Shown one piece after another: positions 30,630-39,021 of a stretch of 64,000 bases of DNA; within the stretch, counting starts at the first letter, position 1, and each line of letters begins with the position of its first letter. Under the pieces are notes generated by a model. That model was not told the DNA's origin. It was given only the letters and a program-made list of their open reading frames with translations, and did not search any database. Both the position numbers and the translations under genes were made by a program. Origin of the DNA: Bacillus mesophilus (GTDB taxonomy: Bacteria > Bacillota > Bacilli > Bacillales > SA4); NCBI RefSeq assembly GCF_011008845.1, contig NZ_JAAIWM010000001.1, forward strand, positions 496,001 through 560,000, given 5' to 3'.

Positions 30630-30648
30630 ATTATGACTTGGTACTAAT
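30630..30648 (-). promoter_or_regulatory. FapR operator before fabH-fabF
   Basis: On the minus strand ATTAGTACCAAGTCATAAT matches the FapR consensus (TTAGTACC then an inverted half). Just upstream on the same strand TTGAAA and TAAAAT are 17 bases apart, a fair sigma-A promoter, so the operator would overlap the transcription start. FapR represses fab genes and is released by malonyl-CoA. Confidence 0.8.
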
Positions 30649-30799
30649 TTTATAGTAAATGTTCCTATTTTTCAATCATTTTAAATTTTACATTCTAAGG
30701 ACAGCTGTCTATGGCAAAGTAGACGATGCTTCATATTTTATAATAGAGACAATTAACACACATCGTTATTCTTAGCATCATTCCGAGGAGGTGTACGGT

Positions 30800-31096
30800 A
30801 TGAGCGATGATACTAATCAAGAGAAAGATCAGGGGAATTATAATAAACACCAGCGTTTTGACCAATTAATGTTTGGCTCAAGACGTGGTAAAGCCGCGGA
30901 ACAAGAAGAGGAACAACCTAAAGAGCCTCTATTAGCAGAGAATGATCATAACAAAGCCACAACTACAACTCAAGGTGATTTTGACCTGTTTACCATGTTA
31001 CAAAGTGTTGATGAACTGATGGGGAATATGAAGCATTTTAAACCAATGGTTCAGCAGCTTGCTCCACTTTTAGATTTATTTAAGCAAAAAAAATAG
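30800..31096 (+). CDS. YjzB-position hypothetical protein
   Basis: 98 residues from the ATG at 30800, with GAGGAGG 8 bases upstream; the in-frame GTG at 30791 overlaps that site. Highly hydrophilic and charged (Gln, Glu, Lys, Asp) in the first half, then a helical segment containing LFTMLQSVDELMGNMKHFKPMVQQLAPLLDLF. Sits between comZ and fabH on the opposite strand, where B. subtilis has yjzB; whether the two are homologous is not certain. No membrane or signal segment. Function unknown. Confidence 0.7.
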   Translation: MSDDTNQEKDQGNYNKHQRFDQLMFGSRRGKAAEQEEEQPKEPLLAENDHNKATTTTQGDFDLFTMLQSVDELMGNMKHFKPMVQQLAPLLDLFKQKK

Positions 31097-31120
31097 ACGC
31101 TATGATAGCGTCTATTTTTA
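31090..31120. terminator. Bidirectional terminator (yjzB-position gene / comZ)
   Basis: AATAGACGCTAT / ATAGCGTCTATT perfect palindrome flanked by A and T tracts. Confidence 0.9.
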
Positions 31121-31124
31121 TATA

Positions 31125-31313
31125 TTATTGATTTTCACTAGCTTCATTTTTTCCTAATTCATATGCGTCTGACATTACCTTTGTTAATAATTCTATTACC
31201 GGTTGCATATTAGACATATCTAACTGTATTCCTGATTCATCTAAGATCGCCTTTGCTTCAGGTAAGTATTTCATAGCAATCTGCATAAATTGCATTTGTT
31301 TTTGTGAGTCCAT
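31125..31313 (-). CDS. comZ: ComG operon repressor ComZ
   Basis: Small protein, 62 residues, that in B. subtilis lowers comG expression and so DNA-uptake pilus formation. The conserved N-terminal segment QFMQIAMKYLPEAKAIL closely matches ComZ. The start at 31313 is preferred (AAGGAG with 9-base spacing) over the in-frame ATG two codons earlier. It is the second gene of a med-comZ operon, 17 bases after med, as in B. subtilis. Confidence 0.92.
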   Translation of the reverse strand: MDSQKQMQFMQIAMKYLPEAKAILDESGIQLDMSNMQPVIELLTKVMSDAYELGKNEASENQ

Positions 31314-31330
31314 TATCATATGCTCCTTTT

Positions 31331-32287
31331 TTATTCTATTTGATTAGGAAGATTTCCAGTCTCGATATATGTTTTGATTGAGGTGGTGATCTCATCTTGC
31401 AATTCTTTATTTACTACAGGACTATATTTCCCCATGGTGATAACATGATCATCAAAATCATAATAAATATTCCCACTCTTTAGTGTCCCCAAATTGAAAT
31501 CCTTAGCAACAACTTCATATAATTTATCGACATGTTGAATGGTACTAGTTAGAACAGTTGCCTCTCCTAGATCTGATTGCTCAGAAACATAACCAATGGC
31601 ATAGAGACCCTTTTCCTTCAGGCGTTCAATTACATGTACATTATAACCATCACCTGCAGGATAAATAACATCTGCACCTTCGCTGAGCATTTTCTCTAGT
31701 TGAACAAGTGCCTTTTCCGGATCATTCCAATCCTCTGTATAGCTGATTTCAACCTCAACATTAGGATTTTGATAAATGGCTCCTTCAAAAAAGCCATTGA
31801 CCTCCGGCTGCCATTCAAATGCTGCAATGACACCCACTTTGTTTGTTTTCGTCATTTCCCCTGCAACCATTCCACCAAAGAATCCCATTGCATCAGCCTT
31901 AAAAGTCAAGCTTGTAACGTTATCTCCACGGACATCTCCGTTAAAACAAACAAAATGAATATCTGGATATTTTTTCGAAAGCTGATTAAACCATGGAGCA
32001 TATTCACTTCCGTGACCAAAAATTAGAGTAACACCATTCTCCGAAAATTCGTCTATTGCTTTAGAAACTGCTTCTTTATTATTCATACTCTCTTTGTAAA
32101 AAACATCTGCACCAAATGCTGATTGTATCTTAAGTAATCCTTTATATCCTTTTGTACCCCAAACTTGGTCATTAACAGTTTCAGGTACTAGAAGACCTAC
32201 TTTATCAATATTTCCTGTTGTCGTGGAATTCGCACAACCAGTTAAGAAGAATAATAAAATAAAAAGTGCGAAAAGTGGCTTTTTCAC
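31331..32287 (-). CDS. med: Med, BMP-family lipoprotein, positive regulator of comK
   Basis: 318 residues with a lipoprotein signal (FFLTGC lipobox near residue 18) and a basic-membrane-protein (BMP/PnrA) periplasmic-binding fold: KVGLLVPETVNDQVWGTKGYKG near residue 31, IFGHGSEYAPW and VNGFFEGAIYQNP. In B. subtilis Med raises comK expression post-transcriptionally, by a mechanism that is not clear. The GTG start at 32287 has AAGGAAGTGA upstream. It forms an operon with comZ. There is no ABC transporter next to it, so it is not part of an obvious nucleoside importer. Confidence 0.9.
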   Translation of the reverse strand: MKKPLFALFILLFFLTGCANSTTTGNIDKVGLLVPETVNDQVWGTKGYKGLLKIQSAFGADVFYKESMNNKEAVSKAIDEFSENGVTLIFGHGSEYAPWFNQLSKKYPDIHFVCFNGDVRGDNVTSLTFKADAMGFFGGMVAGEMTKTNKVGVIAAFEWQPEVNGFFEGAIYQNPNVEVEISYTEDWNDPEKALVQLEKMLSEGADVIYPAGDGYNVHVIERLKEKGLYAIGYVSEQSDLGEATVLTSTIQHVDKLYEVVAKDFNLGTLKSGNIYYDFDDHVITMGKYSPVVNKELQDEITTSIKTYIETGNLPNQIE

Positions 32288-32421
32288 GTGTTAGTCACTT
32301 CCTTATCTTTACCGCTTTTATATAAAAAGGATTCATTCTGCTTTAGCTTGTCCAGAATATTTTACCCTTTAACCATATAAATGGTAAAGGATAAATCGCA
32401 AATCCTACAAATATCTACTCT

Positions 32422-33327
32422 TTACTCCCTATTTCTTCCATTCCCGCTTATAAAAAGGTTTGTTTCTCTCTGATTTACGATTCCCTCTTCAATACTCACT
32501 CTAGGAGTAAACCCAAGTAGTTCTTTTGCTTTATCATTGGTAAGGACAAGGTTTTTGTTTCGTCGATTTACCGTTTTATTAAGAATATGGGATAATCCTT
32601 TCTCCCACTCTCCCTCTTTTCCTGAAGTAATGTGAATCAGTTCATTTCTGGTTGAACAGCTTTTAGCATTCAATAATGCTTGAACAGCATCTCCCACATA
32701 TAGAAGGTCACCTTTATACTCATCTTTATTTTCTATAAATTGTTCTGTTTTTCCTTCTTCCAATGCCAAGATAGCCCGTTGATACACATAAGAATCTGGT
32801 TGCCATGGTCCATAGAGGGTAGGAAAGCGAAGAATCAAATACGAACACGCTTCTTCATTGCACTTTGATTGAATCATTTCTTCTAGGGAATTAAACATTT
32901 TCCCTTTTCCTGTTACTGGATTTATAGGAGTGTCTTCTGTTATTTCTTGCCGTTCATTATGATCAACCACTTCTACAGATGAAGAGAAAATTAAGGGACA
33001 AGAATGCAGCTTACAATATTCAATTGCTTGTTCTAAAGATTGACTAGCTCTAGTTAATGTTTGCTGATTAAACATATCAAGGCAATAAAACAGGGCGTTC
33101 ACCTTAGGTCCTTCTTTTGGGTGAAGTATTTGTGGCCATTCCTCTTCTTCTAAAGAAATAAAATTTGCATTACGTCCTATTGCTAATATTTTTTCCTCTT
33201 TAACACGTTCTGAATCCTGCCCGTCTTTAAAGTCGATTCCGTGAACAACGACTCCATCTTCTAATAACCTAGTTAGAAGATTATAGCCTAGAAAACTGAA
33301 AGTACCCACTACAATTGCTTCTTCCAA
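32422..33327 (-). CDS. yjaV: YjaV, NAD-dependent epimerase/dehydratase-like protein with altered active site
   Basis: 301 residues, extended short-chain dehydrogenase fold. The N-terminal Rossmann motif is VVGTFSFLGYNLL (GxxSxLG variant of GxxGxxG). The catalytic Ser region is IFSSSVEVVD near residue 116 and the RFPTLYGPW segment is typical. At the place of the usual YxxxK there is NPVTGKGK (residues 136-143), so the catalytic Tyr is not present. It may bind a nucleotide without classical activity. TTG start with AAGGGAG. Sits between med and yjaU as in B. subtilis. Confidence 0.82.
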   Translation of the reverse strand: MEEAIVVGTFSFLGYNLLTRLLEDGVVVHGIDFKDGQDSERVKEEKILAIGRNANFISLEEEEWPQILHPKEGPKVNALFYCLDMFNQQTLTRASQSLEQAIEYCKLHSCPLIFSSSVEVVDHNERQEITEDTPINPVTGKGKMFNSLEEMIQSKCNEEACSYLILRFPTLYGPWQPDSYVYQRAILALEEGKTEQFIENKDEYKGDLLYVGDAVQALLNAKSCSTRNELIHITSGKEGEWEKGLSHILNKTVNRRNKNLVLTNDKAKELLGFTPRVSIEEGIVNQRETNLFISGNGRNRE

Positions 33328-33507
33328 TCTAATAGCTCCCTTCCGATCTTCTTGTTTATTCTATGATATGGTTAAATGCTTCTATGACAAAGTCGAGTAA
33401 ATTCGCTATGGAGGTGGCAATGCAAATAAAGTATGGCTATTTATGTCTACGGTGAGCACATTAACCAAACTTCGCTATTGAACATCTTTAAATTTTATAA
33501 CTAATAA

Positions 33508-33534
33508 GAAAAAGCCCATTTTCTTGGGCTTTAA
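33508..33534 (-). terminator. Terminator of yjaU
   Basis: AAAGCCCA / TGGGCTTT stem with a T tract on the minus strand, overlapping the yjaU stop. Confidence 0.8.
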
Positions 33535-34262
33535 AGCTTTCTTTCATGTTTACCGTAAAACTGGATAATCGAACTTCCAATACCGAACCGCTTTTCATTT
33601 AAATGCAGCGTTAGCTGAATGGGCGCATTGTCTTTCCTTACCTGTTCATACTTGCGTGCCATTTCTTTAGATTGATACGTTTGTTCATCTGTCGAAATCC
33701 ATATTTTAACTGGTGTGGTTGATTTATACTCATCTAGAGCTGTCAGATTTGAAGTTAACTCCTCGATTGAGTGTTCCTCCCAGCTATATGCATCAACCAC
33801 TTCCCGAATCATCCTTTTGTAAAACAATTTGTTCTCCTGCTCATGCTTTAGCTGCTCACGTAAACTTAGACAAGGATTTAACATAGAAACAGAGCGCACT
33901 TTATCCCCTATTTCTTCCATAAGCTCCAGTCCTGTTAAGGCCCCCATCCCTTCAAGTAGAAGGTGAACATGTTCATTTAAAATCTCAGTTTTCATAACAA
34001 CATGATATAGTCGTTTAGCTAAATTAACCGCTTTTGGAGACCCCCAGTTACGTCCATATAAATTCGAATAAAATACAGTATAACCAGCCCTAAGAAACTG
34101 TTCTAAGAAGGCATATCTACCCGCATTTTGAATCCAAAAGCTTGAGCTACTGTCTACAAAATGATTGCGATCCCCAATGATAAATATAGCAAAGCCATTT
34201 GGGCGTTCCGGCAAGTGAACGACGCTCCATTCTTCGTCCAATAAAAAAAATTTTTGATTCAT
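33531..34262 (-). CDS. yjaU: YjaU, alpha/beta-hydrolase-like protein lacking nucleophile elbow Ser
   Basis: 243 residues resembling the alpha/beta-hydrolase fold (FAIFIIGDRNHF oxyanion-type region near residue 28, GYTVFYSNLYGRNWG near 60). The nucleophile elbow that should read GxSxG is LEGMGAL at residues 103-109, with no Ser. The protein is therefore probably not a serine hydrolase, unless another residue serves. Identification as YjaU rests on gene order (yjzD, yjaU, yjaV, med) and length. Start supported by GCGGGGGAA. Function unknown. Confidence 0.78.
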   Translation of the reverse strand: MNQKFFLLDEEWSVVHLPERPNGFAIFIIGDRNHFVDSSSSFWIQNAGRYAFLEQFLRAGYTVFYSNLYGRNWGSPKAVNLAKRLYHVVMKTEILNEHVHLLLEGMGALTGLELMEEIGDKVRSVSMLNPCLSLREQLKHEQENKLFYKRMIREVVDAYSWEEHSIEELTSNLTALDEYKSTTPVKIWISTDEQTYQSKEMARKYEQVRKDNAPIQLTLHLNEKRFGIGSSIIQFYGKHERKL

Positions 34263-34470
34263 ATTATTATTCCCCCGCTCAGGCTCGTTCCTGGATAAGA
34301 TTCGCGCACATAATTAATGTATGTAAACGACCCTTCACTTGAAAGGGGATTTGCCTAGTTTTATGATATTCTTTTCAAGAAATAATTGTTTTCCTTCTAT
34401 ATAATAGGCAGGCACAAATCTAAGGAGTCATTCAATTAGGACAACACTCGCTTCCTAATACTAATTAAAG

Positions 34471-34486
34471 CCCCCCCCCAAAAAAA
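34471..34486. repeat. C9A7 homopolymer tract
   Basis: Nine C followed by seven A in the gap between yjaU and the 42-residue gene. It is the longest G/C homopolymer I noticed in this AT-rich window. It is outside any recognised gene. Confidence 0.8.
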
Positions 34487-34499
34487 CTCTTTCCTATTA

Positions 34500-34628
34500 T
34501 TATGAAAATTCACCTTCTTGTTTTTCAGCTTCTTTTAATAGCTCTCTAAGCCTATTCTTACCTACTACTGTCAAGTTGGACTCTTCCTGATCTAACAAAA
34601 GCTCTAATTCCTCTTGTATCTCAGACAT
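34500..34628 (-). CDS. Small acidic helical protein, unknown
   Basis: 42 residues, ATG at 34628 preceded by AAGGAGG with 6-base spacing, which is the main evidence that it is real. Sequence starts MSEIQEELELLLDQEES and is strongly acidic and probably all-helical, with heptad-like Leu (ELLLDQEESNL, LRELLKEAEK). No family recognised. It lies alone between yjaU (same strand) and yjzD (divergent). Confidence 0.6.
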   Translation of the reverse strand: MSEIQEELELLLDQEESNLTVVGKNRLRELLKEAEKQEGEFS

Positions 34629-34800
34629 ATTAATCCTCCTTATTCATTAAAAGTTCATAATTATTTTATCTTTTTTATCGAATTTTATGATAATATTTAA
34701 TCGTATTAATCATAGTTATTTTTATATATTACTTGTGATACAATATGTTTATATGTAAAAAAATATTAAAATACATGTTTTTAGAAATAGAGGTGATTTT

Positions 34801-34989
34801 ATGCGTTACGTTTGGACATTTTTCTGGTCATTCTTATTAATCCAAATGGTACTTTATGTGGTTAACTCCATGCAGGGTGGTACATATGATTTTGCTCAAG
34901 GCACTGTCATTGCAGTTGTATTCTCCATCTTAATTTTCATTTTAGGAGATGCTTTAGTGCCTAAGGAAAACACTCAAAAACATCACTAA
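34801..34989 (+). CDS. yjzD: YjzD, DUF2929 small membrane protein
   Basis: 62 residues with two membrane helices (about residues 1-22 and 30-50) and a short basic tail. Sequence MRYVWTFFWSFLLIQMVLYV fits the DUF2929 family known from Bacillus yjzD, which is also next to yjaU. Good ribosome-binding site (AGAGGTGA). Followed by its own terminator. Function unknown. Confidence 0.82.
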   Translation: MRYVWTFFWSFLLIQMVLYVVNSMQGGTYDFAQGTVIAVVFSILIFILGDALVPKENTQKHH

Positions 34990-34995
34990 TATTAC

Positions 34996-35023
34996 AAACC
35001 CTTCAGAATCTTTGAAGGGTTTT
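34996..35023 (+). terminator. Terminator of yjzD
   Basis: AAACCCTTCA / TGAAGGGTTTT stem followed by T-rich sequence. Confidence 0.85.
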
Positions 35024-35084
35024 CTTCATTTTCGTTTATACTAGACATAATAATAACTTTATATGGATGAAAGGAGACAGATTC

Positions 35085-35357
35085 ATGACATTAACGAAAA
35101 AGGTATGCTCTGCCATTATTATCGGCTCTTTTCTTTCTTGGGGGATTTGGATTGTAATAGAAATAGTTAACGGAAAAGGCTTCTTATATAATAGCTCTGG
35201 ACTGATATTCGGGTTAACGCTTACTGCTCTGGCTCTCTTACTTCATTTTTTATATTTTAAACTGAACAAACAGGCTGTCATTTATGGCATTCTTGGCATT
35301 GGGTGTTTATTTTCAATTTCGATGTATGTGTTATCGTACTTTACTGCAGGGCATTAG
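35085..35357 (+). CDS. Small three-helix membrane protein, unknown
   Basis: 90 residues from the ATG at 35085, preceded by AAAGGAGA with correct spacing; an in-frame ATG at 35067 is less likely. Three hydrophobic segments (about residues 5-27, 36-54 and 61-83). No recognised family. Lies between yjzD and the 3' end of clpB, which is on the opposite strand. Confidence 0.65.
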   Translation: MTLTKKVCSAIIIGSFLSWGIWIVIEIVNGKGFLYNSSGLIFGLTLTALALLLHFLYFKLNKQAVIYGILGIGCLFSISMYVLSYFTAGH

Positions 35358-35509
35358 GAACATTTTTTACGGTATTACCACATACCTGTTTCTATTTATA
35401 TAAGTGTCCGTTCCATTGCGCTCCACTACAGTTTTCTCAAAATCGAAAAATCTATTAGAGAACAACAAAAATAGAATTCACCTTTAACACTTTAATTACT
35501 TTCTTTAAT

Positions 35510-35541
35510 GAAAAACGCCTTTTTTAGAAAGGCGTTTTTTT
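35510..35541. terminator. Bidirectional terminator at clpB 3' end
   Basis: AAAACGCCTTT / AAAGGCGTTTTTTT stem between convergent genes. Confidence 0.9.
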
Positions 35542-38129
35542 CATTTCAGTATAATGTGATTATCCATATAATCGATGGTTACAATGGAAGCGTCTTTTAG
35601 TTCCCCGGCGATAAGTTTTCTAGCGATCTTTGTTTCGATATGTTTTTGGATAAAACGCTTGAGAGGTCTTGCGCCATAGGTAACATCATAACCTTCATCA
35701 ACAATATACTTTTTTGCGTCATTTGTGATTTGAAGATCAATCTTACGCCCCTGTAACCTACTGCTCAAATCAACGATTAGTTTATCAACAATATTTCCTA
35801 CTTCGTTTCTAGTTAGTGGCTTGAAAAGGATCATTTCATCTAATCTATTCAGAAACTCTGGTTTAAAATGTATTCGTAATTGCCCAAACACCTTTTCACG
35901 AGCCTCTTCAGTCTCATCCACCTCATTAAGTAAGTACTGAGAACCAATATTCGATGTCATAATCATTATCGTATTTTTAAAATCAACTGTTTTACCATGT
36001 GAATCTGTTATTCTTCCATCGTCTAGTGCTTGTAATAATAAATGAAAAACATCAGAATGTGCTTTTTCTATTTCATCAAATAGGATCACTGAGTATGGAT
36101 TCCTTCGAACTGCTTCGGTTAATTGTCCCCCTTCTTCATATCCAACATAACCTGGAGGCGCACCAACTAATCTAGATACTGCATGCTTTTCCATATATTC
36201 TGACATATCAATTCTTATAATATGATCTTCACTGTCAAAGAGGGCTTGAGCTAAGGACTTTGCTAGCTCTGTCTTTCCCACACCAGTTGGGCCTAAAAAT
36301 AGAAATGAACCAATCGGTCTTTTGGGATCTTTTATTCCCGCTCTTGCGCGAATTACTGCATCAGCCACTAAGGTAACAGCCTCTTCCTGGCCAATAACTC
36401 GATCCTGCAAGTGACTCTCGAGATTGAGAAGCTTTTCCTTCTCACTCTCCACTAGTTTTGAAAGTGGGATTCCCGTCCATTTTGAGACGATTTCGTTGAT
36501 TTCTTCCTCAGTAACCTCTTCTTTTAAAAGACGTTGTTGATTTTGCTGCTCAATGGCTCTCTCTTCAAAGAGCTTTATATCCTTTTCTAGCTGAGGAATT
36601 CGTCCGTGGCGAAGTTCTGCAGCAGTATTTAAATCATAGTCACTTTCTGCTTCCTCTAAATCCCTTTTTGCCTTTTCTAGAGACTCTCGTAATGATTGTA
36701 TTCCTTGAATCGCTTCCTTCTCACTTTGCCATTGCTCTCTCATCTCATTTGCTTTGATCTTAAGGTATTCTAATTCTTTCTTAAGCTCACTCATTCTCTC
36801 ATTGCTACTGGAATCCGAGTCATTGGCTAAAGCCGCTTCTTCAATCTCAAGTTTCATCATTTTTCTCATAACTTCATCTAGTTCACTAGGCATTGAGTCA
36901 ATTTCAGTCCGAATCGTCGCACACGCTTCATCAATTAAATCAATGGCCTTATCAGGTAAAAATCGGTCTGTAATATATCGATTAGAAAGTATTGCAGAGG
37001 CTACAATTGCTTTGTCTTGTATATTAACACCATGGTGAATTTCGAACCTTTCCTTCAAGCCTCTGAGTATAGAGATCGTGTCTTCAATCGTTGGTTCCGA
37101 AACCAAGACTTGTTGAAATCTTCGCTCTAAGGCTGGGTCTTTTTCTATATATTTACGATATTCGTCTAATGTAGTCGCACCGATACAATGAAGTTCTCCT
37201 CGAGCTAACATAGGCTTTAGCATATTCCCTGCATCTAGTGCTCCATCCGCTTTTCCAGCTCCCACAATAGTATGCAATTCATCAATAAATAAGAGGATTT
37301 GACCTTCACTTTTTTTAATCTCAGATAATACTGCCTTTAACCTCTCCTCGAATTCTCCTCTAAACTTTGCACCCGCAACTAACGAGCTCATATCAAGTGA
37401 GAACAACTTCTTGTCTTTAAGCCCTTCTGGTACATCCTTTCGTACTATTCTTTGTGCAAGCCCCTCCACAATTGCAGTCTTTCCCACTCCAGGTTCTCCT
37501 ATCAAAACAGGATTGTTTTTTGTTTTTCTAGATAAAATTCTAATGACCCTTCTAATTTCTTCATCTCTACCAATTACTGGATCAATTCTTCCTAATTTAA
37601 CTTCTTGCACTAAATCTCTTCCGTACTTTTCTAATGCTTCGTAAGTTGCCTCAGGGTTTGTACTTGTCACTCTCTGTCCACCTCTAATTTCTTTAATAAC
37701 TCGTAACAATATGTCCTTTGTTAAATTGAATTTTTTAAATAAAGTATATACTTCGTTACGTTCATTTTCCTCTGCAAATCCAAGTAATACATGTTCAACT
37801 GATATATATTCGTCCTGGAAATCCTGACTGTACTTTTCTGCTGTCACAAATGCTTGTTGTAGTAAACTGGAGATATAAACTTTCCCACTTTCATTTCCAG
37901 CTCCACTAACAACTGGTCTTTTCTTTAACAAAGAATCAATTTCCTTACATAATATTTCTTGATCAATCTCTAATTTCTTAAGAATGGAGTGAAAGATACC
38001 TTCATCTTGGCTTGATAAAATAGAAAGGATATGTAACTGATCTACCTCTGGATGTGAGAGTCTGGTTGCTAGTTTCTGTGCTCCTAATAAAGCTTCACGA
38101 AGTCGCTCTGTTAGCTGATTAGAATTCAT
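35541..38129 (-). CDS. clpB: ATP-dependent disaggregase ClpB
   Basis: Hsp100 chaperone that dissolves protein aggregates together with DnaK. 862 residues from the ATG at 38129 (GGGGGG upstream, 9 bases), the standard ClpB length; an in-frame ATG at 38150 is rejected. The N-terminal Clp repeat domain spans residues 1-145, the first AAA+ has Walker [14 protein letters not shown], a long coiled-coil middle domain (about 400-530) distinguishes ClpB from ClpC and ClpE, and the second AAA+ has [15 protein letters not shown]. No CIRCE or CtsR box was recognised in the short upstream region. B. subtilis has no clpB, but other Bacillus species carry it in this neighbourhood. Confidence 0.97.
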   Translation of the reverse strand: MNSNQLTERLREALLGAQKLATRLSHPEVDQLHILSILSSQDEGIFHSILKKLEIDQEILCKEIDSLLKKRPVVSGAGNESGKVYISSLLQQAFVTAEKYSQDFQDEYISVEHVLLGFAEENERNEVYTLFKKFNLTKDILLRVIKEIRGGQRVTSTNPEATYEALEKYGRDLVQEVKLGRIDPVIGRDEEIRRVIRILSRKTKNNPVLIGEPGVGKTAIVEGLAQRIVRKDVPEGLKDKKLFSLDMSSLVAGAKFRGEFEERLKAVLSEIKKSEGQILLFIDELHTIVGAGKADGALDAGNMLKPMLARGELHCIGATTLDEYRKYIEKDPALERRFQQVLVSEPTIEDTISILRGLKERFEIHHGVNIQDKAIVASAILSNRYITDRFLPDKAIDLIDEACATIRTEIDSMPSELDEVMRKMMKLEIEEAALANDSDSSSNERMSELKKELEYLKIKANEMREQWQSEKEAIQGIQSLRESLEKAKRDLEEAESDYDLNTAAELRHGRIPQLEKDIKLFEERAIEQQNQQRLLKEEVTEEEINEIVSKWTGIPLSKLVESEKEKLLNLESHLQDRVIGQEEAVTLVADAVIRARAGIKDPKRPIGSFLFLGPTGVGKTELAKSLAQALFDSEDHIIRIDMSEYMEKHAVSRLVGAPPGYVGYEEGGQLTEAVRRNPYSVILFDEIEKAHSDVFHLLLQALDDGRITDSHGKTVDFKNTIMIMTSNIGSQYLLNEVDETEEAREKVFGQLRIHFKPEFLNRLDEMILFKPLTRNEVGNIVDKLIVDLSSRLQGRKIDLQITNDAKKYIVDEGYDVTYGARPLKRFIQKHIETKIARKLIAGELKDASIVTIDYMDNHIILK

Positions 38130-38167
38130 GATCACGTGCCCCCCGACCATTTTTTATATGTATATGG

Positions 38168-38199
38168 AAAGCCATCTCGGCAATGAGATGGCTTTTTTT
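38168..38199 (+). terminator. Hairpin with plus-strand T tract between yjzC and clpB
   Basis: AAAGCCATCTC / GAGATGGCTTT stem. The seven-base T tract is on the plus strand, but both neighbouring genes are on the minus strand. On the minus strand only TTT follows. It could end antisense RNA running out of clpB, or act as a weak yjzC terminator. Confidence 0.7.
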
Positions 38200-38201
38200 G
38201 A

Positions 38202-38381
38202 TCACGGCTTTCGCTTATAGCTCCATTTACGATTGTGGTTAGAAGTTTCAGGAAAAGTATCTCCCGCATTTAAATGAATCTGCTTTGGATTCATTACATT
38301 ACTTCCTGTCTCACCAATCTCCACATAAATACCGTTATTTGGTGCTTTTTTTCCTGGCATGAATTGACGACTTTGTCCCAT
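38202..38381 (-). CDS. yjzC: YjzC family small protein
   Basis: 59 residues from the ATG at 38381, preceded by AAAGGAGG; the in-frame extension to 38447 is not needed. The sequence MGQSRQFMPGKKAPNNGIYVEIGETGS with a basic C-terminus (RKWSYKRKP) matches the YjzC family, small cytoplasmic proteins found widely in Bacillaceae. In B. subtilis yjzC also neighbours yjzD and yjaU; here clpB and small genes separate them. Function unknown. Confidence 0.88.
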   Translation of the reverse strand: MGQSRQFMPGKKAPNNGIYVEIGETGSNVMNPKQIHLNAGDTFPETSNHNRKWSYKRKP

Positions 38382-38617
38382 CGTGCACCCTCCTTTGTTT
38401 AATTGGGTTGCACCTTTATTGTACCCGTTTAAGGCATTTTTTTTCACGATGAACTAACTTGTTATTTGATAAATATTGGTACCAGTAATTTTTCAAATTG
38501 CTATATAAACTTTAGTTATTATGATTGTATATGTAATAAGCTCATCAAAAATACCGAATTCATTGATTTTACTATATTTTATCAAGTTATCATCATAACC
38601 GGCAATACAATACCTAA

Positions 38618-38646
38618 CAAAAAAACTGCCGACAAAGTCGACAGTC
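38618..38646 (-). terminator. Terminator of yitW
   Basis: On the minus strand ACTGTCGAC-TTT-GTCGGCAGT followed by seven T, directly after the yitW stop. Confidence 0.92.
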
Positions 38647-38647
38647 A

Positions 38648-38962
38648 TTAGTTATCTGCAACACCTAAGGCAATTTTCGCATAGCGTGACATCTTATCCT
38701 TTGTCCAAGGTGGACTCCAAACGATGTTTACCTCTGTCTCTTTTACCTCTGGCAAGTCGGCTAATGCCCTTTTTACTTCATCTGCAATCGTTCCTGCTAA
38801 TGGACAACCCATCGAAGTAAGAGTCATTGTAACTGTAGCGACTCCCTGTTCATCTAGATCGACTCCGTAAACAAGCCCTAAGTTGACGATATCAACGTTT
38901 AATTCAGGGTCATTTACTGTCTCTAAAGCGCCATACATGCTTTCCTCCATTGCTTGATCCAT
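38648..38962 (-). CDS. yitW: MIP18/DUF59 iron-sulfur assembly factor YitW
   Basis: 104-residue PaaD/MIP18-like (SufT-type) protein helping iron-sulfur cluster delivery to target proteins; cytoplasmic. The conserved motifs are ETVNDPELNVDIVNLGLVYG at the N-terminus and TLTSMGCPLAGTIADEVK, with the conserved Cys near residue 53, then VNIVWSPPWTKDKMS at the end. Length and sequence fit B. subtilis YitW, and yitU is nearby. Start supported by AAAGGGGG. Confidence 0.93.
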   Translation of the reverse strand: MDQAMEESMYGALETVNDPELNVDIVNLGLVYGVDLDEQGVATVTMTLTSMGCPLAGTIADEVKRALADLPEVKETEVNIVWSPPWTKDKMSRYAKIALGVADN

Positions 38963-39021
38963 CCATGTAACCCCCTTTCAAGTCATTTCTATCCTAAGTA
39001 TACCCTACATGCTAAGAGCGT

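Noticed and set aside
31700..32026. Two plus-strand frames opposite med
   Set aside because: Antisense shadows of an unmistakable BMP-family gene, with no ribosome-binding sites.
38130..38200. CIRCE or CtsR operator before clpB
   Set aside because: I looked for TTAGCACTC-type and GGTCAAA-type repeats in the short upstream region and found none.
38466..38651. 61-codon plus-strand frame
   Set aside because: No ribosome-binding site, AT-driven composition, and it runs into the yitW terminator.
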